This document shows positions 40,862-47,727 of a stretch of DNA of 64,000 bases, piece after piece; within the stretch, counting starts at the first letter, position 1; each line of letters starts with the position of its first letter. The position numbers and the translations under genes were made by a program. The stretch spans positions 1 through 64,000 of the IMG/VR virus record IMGVR_UViG_3300008266_000027; one strand, 5' to 3'. The stretch is from a virus. The notes under the pieces are model-generated. The model was not told the origin of the DNA and did no database searches. It saw only the letters and a program-made list of their open reading frames with translations.

Positions 40862-41395
40862 TCAACCTTTTCTCTTGCTAGGTTTAATCCACTTTAAACC
40901 TAAAAAATTCATCGCTGTTTTCTCACAGTCAAAAGATATTTTTTCATCTGTTTCTAGATTTTTAAAATATCTGGGATTGGTCCATGAGTATCCTATGCCC
41001 TTAATATTATAACGTATATCATCGTTAAACTCCTTAGGCCCAGTGGTAAATAATAAAGTATTGCCCATGTGGCCTGGATACGATAAGAATATGTCTAATA
41101 TCAAGTATTTATCTAATATTTTTTTTCTAAATTGATTGGTAAAAATAGAACTTGTCTCAGATGACCTGTAGGTACAAGTCCAGCCTAATTGCTCAAATCT
41201 AGTTAATATGCCATTTGCTTGCCAATCAGATTTGACTGGAACTACTAGATCTATATCATTGCAGAACCATTTACCTCTGCGATATGATCCAGATATGGTG
41301 TAGTCTTTAATACCTGCTTCTCTGCATAATTTCCATATAAATAACCTGATTATCCATCTATGCAGCACCAGTTGATTTTTATATTTTAAACCCAT
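40862..41395 (-). CDS. Minimal family X DNA polymerase-like nucleotidyltransferase
   Basis: A 177-residue protein that follows the palm and C-terminal domain of DNA polymerase beta. GSYRRGKWFCNDIDLVV gives the first metal Asp pair, LDIFLSY gives the third Asp, and TGPKEFNDDIRYNIKGIGYS and DCEKTAMNFLGLKWIKPSKR match the distal motifs. The N-terminal lyase domain is missing, as in African swine fever virus PolX (174 residues). It could fill short gaps in repair, perhaps with the adjacent UvsW-like helicase. The activity is inferred. Confidence 0.8.
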   Translation of the reverse strand: MGLKYKNQLVLHRWIIRLFIWKLCREAGIKDYTISGSYRRGKWFCNDIDLVVPVKSDWQANGILTRFEQLGWTCTYRSSETSSIFTNQFRKKILDKYLILDIFLSYPGHMGNTLLFTTGPKEFNDDIRYNIKGIGYSWTNPRYFKNLETDEKISFDCEKTAMNFLGLKWIKPSKRKG

Positions 41396-41396
41396 G

Positions 41397-42776
41397 CTAC
41401 TTCTCCAAAGTTATGTCATCTGTTATAGCTCTATAAAGTACAAGTCTCGCTTTTGCGTGACGGGACAACATAGTCGAACCCGCAGGTATGTAGTCCTGAA
41501 CGATACATTCAGTTTTATTTCCATAGAGTCGCAGACCTCTTCCAATTGACTGAATGACAGGACCTTTAGATGCCATAAAGTTAGCAAGAATAAGAACATC
41601 AACCCGCCTGGTGTCTGTACCTTCGCCAACTTTTCCACCTGTACCGATGAGCCCTTTAATCTCTCCTGAGTTAAGACTATCGACATAGTGTTGTGATAGT
41701 CTATCTTTTCCTTGCGCAAAAGGAATTCCCAGATCTTTGGATAGTTCTTCTCCATGTGCAACCTCGCCTACCAAGCACAAGACCGATTTGCCTTCAGCCA
41801 TATATCTCTGAATATCAGACTTTATTTGTTCTTTCATATTTTTATCGTTTAGAACATGCGCTTTATAGTTTTTAAGTTTATCATTTTGGTAGTCTGCACC
41901 CTCAGTCTTTACTTCTTTAACTATAAATCTAGGTTTAGCTAAAAAGCCATTTTCTATGCCCCACTTAATATCTCTCTTTACTATAACTGGACCACAGCCA
42001 GCATATATCATAATGTCTTTGCCGTCTGATCTAAAATCAGTAGCAGTCATGCCATATATTCTGCCAACATCGCCTAGTGCAATAGATATATCATAAAATG
42101 TGTCTGCTGCTATATGGTGAACTTCATCGAATATAATAACGCCTAGATTTTCTTTCTTAAAAGACTCTAGACTATTAAAAACAGAAGCAGCTATACCAAC
42201 TGTTATAAATTTAATTTTTTTCTTACCACCACCATAGTAACCAACTATATTTTCGCCAAATGCACTAGTTAATTCACTATAAAATTGTTTAGCTATGCTT
42301 TCAGATGGAACAACTATTAGTGTTTTTCTTTTTAATTGTTTAACTAAGTGAAGTGCAGTCAGCGTTTTGCCTAGTCCAGTTGCGAAGTTTATTACGCCAC
42401 GCCAACTAGAGGCCGCAATATCTATTGCCTCTTTTTGATAGTCTCTAGGGTCATGCGGTCGTTTTTTCCAAGGCAAAGACATCGTGTCGCCAGTCTCAGA
42501 GCGCTTATCGATAACTGTAATATCTGAAAGGAGATAATTTAGGCCAGAATTAAATACTAGATGACCACCCTCTAGTTTTTTTAAAAGTGTACAGTTTATT
42601 TCTTTGCGTAACTTATTTAATATAGGTGAGTTACGCTGAAATGGATTTTTTTCCATCCGTTTTACTTGATATTCTTTTTGTTTGTCAGTGTAGGAACATG
42701 CTTTTTCAAGCATGCGTAGAATCTCGTCTGAGGGATTTTGGACTACAACTAGTTTATTAGTTAAAATTGCCTTCAT
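41397..42776 (-). CDS. UvsW-like superfamily 2 helicase
   Basis: A 459-residue protein. It shows the Q-like PRDYQKEAIDIA, motif I ATGLGKTL, motif Ia VVPSESIA, motif II IIFDEVHH, motif III GMTATDFRSDG and motif VI QSIGRGLRLYG. This fits UvsW/RapA-like helicases, which in T4 branch-migrate forks and unwind R-loops, switching from origin-type to recombination-dependent replication. A divergent promoter region lies upstream. TATAAT is 6 nt before the ATG without a ribosome site. Confidence 0.85.
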   Translation of the reverse strand: MKAILTNKLVVVQNPSDEILRMLEKACSYTDKQKEYQVKRMEKNPFQRNSPILNKLRKEINCTLLKKLEGGHLVFNSGLNYLLSDITVIDKRSETGDTMSLPWKKRPHDPRDYQKEAIDIAASSWRGVINFATGLGKTLTALHLVKQLKRKTLIVVPSESIAKQFYSELTSAFGENIVGYYGGGKKKIKFITVGIAASVFNSLESFKKENLGVIIFDEVHHIAADTFYDISIALGDVGRIYGMTATDFRSDGKDIMIYAGCGPVIVKRDIKWGIENGFLAKPRFIVKEVKTEGADYQNDKLKNYKAHVLNDKNMKEQIKSDIQRYMAEGKSVLCLVGEVAHGEELSKDLGIPFAQGKDRLSQHYVDSLNSGEIKGLIGTGGKVGEGTDTRRVDVLILANFMASKGPVIQSIGRGLRLYGNKTECIVQDYIPAGSTMLSRHAKARLVLYRAITDDITLEK

Positions 42777-42782
42777 TTGCTT

Positions 42783-42788
42783 ATTATA
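42783..42788 (-). promoter_or_regulatory. TATAAT hexamer 6 nt before the UvsW-like start
   Basis: Minus-strand AAGTATAATAAGCAA then ATG. This is a leaderless-type arrangement. It lies 25 bp from the plus-strand hexamer on the other side of the palindrome. Confidence 0.6.
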
Positions 42789-42799
42789 CTTATTGCATG

Positions 42800-42830
42800 A
42801 TACGATATGATCGTATAATAAAAATACGAT
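42800..42830. promoter_or_regulatory. Operator-like ATACGAT half-sites between divergent promoters
   Basis: ATACGAT (42800-42806) and ATCGTAT (42810-42816) form an inverted repeat around ATG, and a third half-site ATACGAT lies at 42824-42830. The repeat overlaps the plus-strand TATAAT hexamer, as expected for a repressor site. Confidence 0.65.
42814..42819 (+). promoter_or_regulatory. TATAAT promoter of the helicase-primase operon
   Basis: Plus-strand CGTATAAT, 39 nt before the ATG at 42859, with AGGAG close to the start. It is the only plus-strand member of the set and overlaps the operator-like palindrome. Confidence 0.6.
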
Positions 42831-42858
42831 TTTATATTAAACGTTTTTTAGGAGTTCT

Positions 42859-43065
42859 ATGGAAAATCTGTCTAAATTCAAGGACAAGCTGCATAACACT
42901 CTTACTTGGTGGCTTGGTAAGCGTAAACCGTTCATAATAAATGACGAATACGAAATCAAGTTATTATTTATTGATAAGATAAATAATAGTGCCAAGATAG
43001 AGATCACTAACTTAAAGAGTAAGAATTCTAGCATAGTTGAGGTAGGCAATGAACAACAATGCTGA
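42859..43065 (+). CDS. Small hypothetical protein, first gene of the plus operon
   Basis: A 68-residue protein after AGGAGTTCT. It has a basic helix at the start (FKDKLHNTLTWWLGKRK), then beta strands (YEIKLLFIDKINNSAKIEIT). It overlaps the next gene by 17 nt. Being first behind an operator-like site, it could be a regulator, but no DNA-binding motif is evident. Function unknown. Confidence 0.55.
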   Translation: MENLSKFKDKLHNTLTWWLGKRKPFIINDEYEIKLLFIDKINNSAKIEITNLKSKNSSIVEVGNEQQC

Positions 43066-43573
43066 ACTCATATTTATGAAATGGAAGGCTGATCTTGCAG
43101 ATATGGATAGGTCTAGTGCAGCTATGGAAGGTAATTTTGATATTCTATTTTTTAATCTTAGTAGATCTAGAGTATCGATGGAAGCAGCTTTGCCATATCT
43201 AGATAGGGCAATTAAAGCTCACTCGCCTTCTGAGTATGTATTAAAATCTGTATTTAAGCAGATGAAGAAAAATGGCAACACATCCAACAGTCTTCAGGAA
43301 TTCGAAACTTCCTGGAAAGAGCATATTGCTTCTGCAGCTAAAAGAGTTTTCTTTTCTATATACACACTTGAAGAAGCAGAAACAAAAACTACAAAATATG
43401 GTAACATGAGCGCGTCTGAATATAGAAAACAACAGAAGTATGCAGACTCGCATCCTACACTTGACTGGGAAGCACTTATAAAAGAACAAGAGCAAGAGGC
43501 TGAAGCAGATAGCAAAAGCCCTGACGTAGATCCTGGCAAAGTAAACCTAGACATAAATCTAGGAGATCTATAA
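43049..43573 (+). CDS. Hypothetical protein before the replicative helicase (loader candidate)
   Basis: A 174-residue helical protein (AELIFMKWKADLADMDRSSA, then ALPYLDRAIKAHSPSEYVLK) with an acidic end (VDPGKVNLDINLGDL). It ends at the helicase start (TAATG overlap), and GAGGTAGG precedes its ATG. A helicase loader or regulator such as T4 gp59 would suit this position, but no sequence motif shows it. Confidence 0.5.
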   Translation: MNNNAELIFMKWKADLADMDRSSAAMEGNFDILFFNLSRSRVSMEAALPYLDRAIKAHSPSEYVLKSVFKQMKKNGNTSNSLQEFETSWKEHIASAAKRVFFSIYTLEEAETKTTKYGNMSASEYRKQQKYADSHPTLDWEALIKEQEQEAEADSKSPDVDPGKVNLDINLGDL

Positions 43574-44586
43574 TGGCTAAATTATCAGAGCAAGATATCG
43601 CCAGAGCACTGCAGGCAAACAGCAAAAGAGCTCCTACCCCTATAAGTGATATTAATATAGAAGTCTCTTTGGATGAACTTGATTCATTTGGCGATAAAGA
43701 GTCAATCAAAGAGATGTATGAGAGCGTTGCCTCTTATAATCGCATGCTTGGCGAAAAGATTACCTTTATCAATAAGGCATTAACCGCAGCTGTGCCTTTT
43801 ACCCGAGAAAATCTCTATCTAATGTGCGGTTATTCCGGTAACGGTAAATCTACTATTGCAGCTAATATTTCGCATCCGCTCTGGAAAGAGGGCAAAAAGA
43901 CGCTTGTTATATCAAACGAAGAACCAAAGCAGGATATCATCTATCGAATTGCCTGCCTAGAACTAGGCTATAACTTTAACGACTACAAAAAGGGCATGAT
44001 GCCTAAGTCTCAGCAGCTAGAATGCATGAAGCTCTATCCGGAGATCTGTAAGTATGTTAAAGTAGTAGATGTGGTTTATAATAATGGAATAACTTCTACA
44101 CTTGAAGGCGTCAAAAATATTCTTACACAGGTTAAGAGCGCAGACTATTCAGCGGTAATGATAGACTATTTTCAGCAGATCAAGACATCAGTAAATAACC
44201 CTGCAAGAAGTAGTTTTGAAGTGCTTACCGATCTGCGCATGTGGCTTGGTAAGTATATCAGAGAATCCAACATACCAGTAGTTCTATTTGCTCAGCTTCA
44301 CTCACTAGGTAAGCGCAATAATCAAGAACTAGATTCTCGTATTAAAGATTGCCCTAGTGTTTATGAGCCATCTACTGTAGTAGTTGAGATCATACCAGAC
44401 TTTGACAATAGAACAACTAAATTTCTTATCAAGAAAGATCGATTTGGCTATCAGGGTATGAAGATAGAGTGTGCCTTCGATAAAGGCAGATATATAGAAA
44501 TATCTGCAGCACATATGGAAAAAATGAAACAAGAGAAGATTCATAATCTTCTTAATACTGTAGGCTACGACAAGGAAGAAGAATGA
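43573..44586 (+). CDS. DnaB/gp41-like replicative helicase
   Basis: A 337-residue protein with the RecA-type core of DnaB-family helicases. Walker A is GYSGNGKST (~90), TLVISNEEP is motif 1a, VMIDYFQQI contains Walker B, and PVVLFAQLHSLGKR is the motif that senses hydrolysis. The bacterial N-terminal domain is absent and it is shorter than DnaB (about 470). It should form the hexamer that unwinds the fork and work with the primase two genes on. AGGAG precedes the ATG. Confidence 0.85.
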   Translation: MAKLSEQDIARALQANSKRAPTPISDINIEVSLDELDSFGDKESIKEMYESVASYNRMLGEKITFINKALTAAVPFTRENLYLMCGYSGNGKSTIAANISHPLWKEGKKTLVISNEEPKQDIIYRIACLELGYNFNDYKKGMMPKSQQLECMKLYPEICKYVKVVDVVYNNGITSTLEGVKNILTQVKSADYSAVMIDYFQQIKTSVNNPARSSFEVLTDLRMWLGKYIRESNIPVVLFAQLHSLGKRNNQELDSRIKDCPSVYEPSTVVVEIIPDFDNRTTKFLIKKDRFGYQGMKIECAFDKGRYIEISAAHMEKMKQEKIHNLLNTVGYDKEEE

Positions 44587-44966
44587 TTACACGAGAAGAG
44601 GCGCTAAGAAGACTATCAGAAATTATAGCAAAGGGTGGCAATGAGAAAAATGAAGGGAATAGTGCATCCGAACATACTGAGGCTAACACACATGAAACTA
44701 TTCAAGATGATGGTGCTGCTGGATATAGTGAAAGAGAAAGATCTCAAGATAGCCGTCTCCTAGAATATTATGGTCAATTTGGCGGCAGAATAGTAAATGA
44801 CTATCTACTAGATAGTCGTCAACTTACTAGAAAAGAATATCTGGCAATGACTAAAGGTTTAACACAATCACAGCTGCTAGAACATCCGCTGCTCTATGCT
44901 TTCTTTAGGTCTGAAGATCAGAGCGAGTTTAATTTTTTTGAATGGCTAGGAAAATTTAAGCGATGA
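44583..44966 (+). CDS. Hypothetical protein between helicase and primase
   Basis: A 127-residue protein overlapping the helicase stop by 4 nt (ATGA). The first half is a charged helix and a disordered Glu/Asn/Thr stretch. The second half is compact (LLEYYGQFGGRIVNDYLLDS, then YLAMTKGLTQSQLLEHPLLY). It may be a primase or helicase accessory factor. No family is recognised. Confidence 0.5.
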   Translation: MITREEALRRLSEIIAKGGNEKNEGNSASEHTEANTHETIQDDGAAGYSERERSQDSRLLEYYGQFGGRIVNDYLLDSRQLTRKEYLAMTKGLTQSQLLEHPLLYAFFRSEDQSEFNFFEWLGKFKR

Positions 44967-45067
44967 ATGATGTTTTTAATGATATTTTACAAGATATCGC
45001 TAGGCGAGTAGATATGCATTTATTTCTTATTAAACTTGACTTAAGAGGTCTTTACGATGAATACTAA
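44963..45067 (+). CDS. Small 34-residue protein bridging to the primase
   Basis: A short frame whose ATG overlaps the upstream stop (ATGA) and whose end overlaps the primase start by 11 nt. The product (MNDVFNDILQDIARRVDMHL, then FLIKLDLRGLYDEY) is an amphipathic helix. It may matter mainly for coupling translation between neighbours. Support is position only, as the ribosome site is weak. Confidence 0.5.
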   Translation: MNDVFNDILQDIARRVDMHLFLIKLDLRGLYDEY

Positions 45068-45917
45068 GAAGTGTTTAATCTGTAAGCGATCAAATGACAC
45101 TATATATTGGCACAGCGATGAAGATACTGGCGCTATCTGGTGCTGGTGCAGCGGCAAATGTCAGCGAGGCTATTCTCTAAGAGAGTACTGTCATCAAGCA
45201 GGTATTGAGCTGAATGAGTTCCTTAAAGGCGACTTTGAGATGACACAGGCTAAGCCAAATGAGATAAGTAGACTAGACTGGCAACCGCAGTTTCTTCCAT
45301 TGTCTGATCCTAGAGCAACCAAAGGCGTTGACTATATTAGGGCACGCGGCCTTGATCCTAAAGGCGATATGTATTATGACAGTGAACGCGAGGGCATAGT
45401 GTTTCCCTACTACTATGAATCAGTGTATGTAGGCTCGCAAACTAGACTGATAGAACCCTGGACTAGAGAGGGCGACACGGTAAAGATGCTTACTCAGCCA
45501 GGCACCAGACTTGGACTAGTATTCTATAACTGGAACCAAAGCCCATTTGTAACTGATATTAAGGGTGTAGTGGTTTGTGAGGGCGCACTTAATTCAATAT
45601 CACTGCAGCAGTCACTAGATAAGATCTATGGCGGTGTTCTTAAAAATCCCTGGAAATGTATAGCAAGCAGCGGCTGCGGAACTACTCAGCATCAGCTAGA
45701 TAAATTAAATCAGCTAAAAGAAGCTGGCATTAAAGTCGTATGTGCGTTTGACTCAGATGAGCCAGGCTTAAAAGGTCTTAGTAAATTAAATAAAGCCGGA
45801 GTGCTTACGCATTATGCTCTTACTGGCGATAGCGAGTTTGATTGGAACGATTACCTGCGAGATAACGGTCATCGTGACACTGCTACGTTTTTCTTAAAAT
45901 CTATAAAATTTATTTGA
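45057..45917 (+). CDS. DNA primase (zinc and Toprim domains)
   Basis: A 286-residue protein. The N-terminus is a zinc-binding domain (CLICKR and CWCSGKC). The core has Toprim motifs: GVVVCEGALNSIS with the catalytic Glu, and CAFDSDEPG with the Asp pair. It makes RNA primers for lagging-strand synthesis with the helicase. It is shorter than DnaG, similar in scale to T4 gp61 (342). AGAGGT precedes the ATG. Its end overlaps the convergent membrane-protein gene by 8 nt, with no clear terminator. Confidence 0.85.
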   Translation: MNTKKCLICKRSNDTIYWHSDEDTGAIWCWCSGKCQRGYSLREYCHQAGIELNEFLKGDFEMTQAKPNEISRLDWQPQFLPLSDPRATKGVDYIRARGLDPKGDMYYDSEREGIVFPYYYESVYVGSQTRLIEPWTREGDTVKMLTQPGTRLGLVFYNWNQSPFVTDIKGVVVCEGALNSISLQQSLDKIYGGVLKNPWKCIASSGCGTTQHQLDKLNQLKEAGIKVVCAFDSDEPGLKGLSKLNKAGVLTHYALTGDSEFDWNDYLRDNGHRDTATFFLKSIKFI

Positions 45918-46221
45918 TAGGTCTTCTAGGTCTTCTTTTTTCTTCTTGATCTTCAAGATCTGAGTCCATTGATATATCGCCTTCTTTCTTAAAAGATCTT
46001 CCAAAATAAAGAGCAAGGCACATGCCATGCCAGTAGAGCGCATTTACTATGTCGACGCCTTTAAAGAATTGAGCGAAAGTATTTAAGAGTGCTAGCTGAA
46101 CATAAATGCTAGATAAGAATACCAGAGTAAGAGATACTGAGCCAAGACCAGTCTTGGGATCACGTATCATTGGCAGCGGTATGCCATATTTATTTAGTTT
46201 AGCAATTACGTTTTTAATCAT
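45910..46221 (-). CDS. Small two-helix membrane protein (holin-like candidate)
   Basis: A 103-residue protein. Two hydrophobic stretches (SVSLTLVFLSSIYVQLALLN and VNALYWHGMCLALYFG) are likely membrane helices. The front carries RDPKTGLGS and the back a charged tail ending EKRRPRRPIK. Size, helix count and charged tail fit a class II holin, but many phage membrane proteins look the same and the M15 peptidase is 8 kb away. It overlaps the fibre gene start by 4 nt. Confidence 0.5.
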   Translation of the reverse strand: MIKNVIAKLNKYGIPLPMIRDPKTGLGSVSLTLVFLSSIYVQLALLNTFAQFFKGVDIVNALYWHGMCLALYFGRSFKKEGDISMDSDLEDQEEKRRPRRPIK

Positions 46222-47723
46222 ACGTTTATTTTAATAAATTTTCTAGATTCAACAGGGAGATTATCAGCTATATAAGGGTACGTGTTTTTAAGATCGCTTC
46301 CAATTATACTTCTACCATCTAGTGGCACCCACTTACTTCCGTCACCATATGGCCTGGATGCCTGGAAGCCTGCATATGTTAATGCAGACTCTACTATATC
46401 GCCTAATTTATAATAATTAACTTTAGCTAAAATTATTGAATTATCGTCACTGCTATACTTAGTAAAAAAATCAGTACTTGCAGTAAGTGACTTAAACTCA
46501 AAATTAACACCTGTTTTTTGTTTAAATATGCCAACACCTGTACCTACATTTGAAGCAGTATTATTTTCACCAGAAACTGTTGCACTTAGCACTATTGAAC
46601 TAGTAGATGGAGTAACCGTCACTCCTGTTCCAGCAACTAGTGATTTAAACTGCAGATCAGTTCCATTTTTTTGTTTGAATAAGCCTGTCCCTGTACCCAC
46701 ATTAGATGCAGTGTTTATTTCTTTATTTATTGAATTTAAGGTTATAGTATTAGAGCCGGTAACAAAATTAAAGTTTGTTCCAGCAACTAGTGATTTAAAC
46801 TGCAGATCAGTTCCATTTTTTTGTTTGAATAAGCCTGTCCCTGTACCCACATTAGATGCAGTGTTTGTCTCACCAAAAGGTGTAGATATTGTTATATAAT
46901 CACTGCTTGATACTACAGATGTGTTAGATCCGGCTATTAATGACTTAAACTCAAAATTAACACCTAATTTTTGTTTAAAAATTTCTTCGCCGGTTCCAAT
47001 ATTAGATGCAGTATTAGCCTCACCCGTATCTCCTATACTAGATTGTGCTCTACAGTCAAATCTAAATATATTGGAATTCTCTATTATGTTAGATGCTGAG
47101 CCAGCAGTTTTAAATTTACCGCTAGAATCAGTACATTGTAATTTAATATAACCTATTGGAGAACTAAATGCGGAAAATAAAAAACCTGGATTAAAAGTTG
47201 CTGTAACATTTTCTATTAATAGTATATCTTCAGATTCTGTTGTTAGAACATCATCAGATTCTGTTGTTAAATATACCTCTGATACAGCTGGAGATTCATC
47301 GGGAAAATATTCTAATTCATCTGAAAAATCTACCAGTATAGACCCTGTATCTGATAATTTAAAAGCTGCTACTCTATAATAGCCAACAGTATTACTAATA
47401 GGCCATGTTATTTCAAAATCTGAGGGGTTAGAAACGGTCTGAGCCTGAAAATCTATCCATAAGGAAGATAGGTCTGTAAATATTTGACTTTGAACGGGTG
47501 GACCTATTTTATTTGCACCACTTGGAGCTATAGTAGAAGAATTTGAAAAATTTATTTTTGAATCTGGAGTGGGAAATGACGCTGATATTTTTAGTGGAAA
47601 ATCTAGGTCTATATTTATATTGTCTATGATCTGGCCAAGATGGTGACCACTAATTAACCCTAATTGCTTAAAATTTTGTGTTTTAGCTTCAATCTGAAAA
47701 GTATCTTGTTTAGTTATTGACAT
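46218..47723 (-). CDS. Tail fibre paralogue A (no propeller)
   Basis: A 501-residue fibre protein. The N-terminus (TKQDTFQIEAKTQNFKQLG, then DLDFPLKISASFPTPDSKIN) is shared with the next two genes. Four copies of a ~45-residue repeat follow, with NTASNVGTG, FKQK and FKSLVAG. The end is a collar-like tip (WVPLDGRSIIGSDL, then LPVESRKFIKI). Such proteins form trimeric fibres for host recognition. It has no Shine-Dalgarno site before ATG, so coupling to the upstream gene is likely. A 91-bp perfect repeat lies inside. Confidence 0.8.
   Translation of the reverse strand: MSITKQDTFQIEAKTQNFKQLGLISGHHLGQIIDNINIDLDFPLKISASFPTPDSKINFSNSSTIAPSGANKIGPPVQSQIFTDLSSLWIDFQAQTVSNPSDFEITWPISNTVGYYRVAAFKLSDTGSILVDFSDELEYFPDESPAVSEVYLTTESDDVLTTESEDILLIENVTATFNPGFLFSAFSSPIGYIKLQCTDSSGKFKTAGSASNIIENSNIFRFDCRAQSSIGDTGEANTASNIGTGEEIFKQKLGVNFEFKSLIAGSNTSVVSSSDYITISTPFGETNTASNVGTGTGLFKQKNGTDLQFKSLVAGTNFNFVTGSNTITLNSINKEINTASNVGTGTGLFKQKNGTDLQFKSLVAGTGVTVTPSTSSIVLSATVSGENNTASNVGTGVGIFKQKTGVNFEFKSLTASTDFFTKYSSDDNSIILAKVNYYKLGDIVESALTYAGFQASRPYGDGSKWVPLDGRSIIGSDLKNTYPYIADNLPVESRKFIKINV
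46626..46716. repeat. 91-bp perfect direct repeat copy 1 in fibre A
   Basis: Identical to 46776-46866, 150 bp apart, which is 50 codons. It covers the NTASNVGTG repeat unit. Recombination would add or remove one repeat in frame. Confidence 0.9.
46776..46866. repeat. 91-bp perfect direct repeat copy 2 in fibre A
   Basis: Identical to 46626-46716, at a distance of 150 bp. Confidence 0.9.
47062..47142. repeat. 81-bp block shared among fibre genes (copy in A)
   Basis: Identical to 49682-49762 in fibre B. The first 59 bases recur at 52371-52429 in fibre C. A recombination anchor between paralogues. Confidence 0.85.
47551..47626. repeat. 76-bp block shared by fibre genes A and B
   Basis: Identical to 50072-50147. 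It encodes the N-terminal DLDFPLKISASFPTPDSKIN region, with a diverged version in fibre C. Confidence 0.85.
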
Positions 47724-47727
47724 ATTT

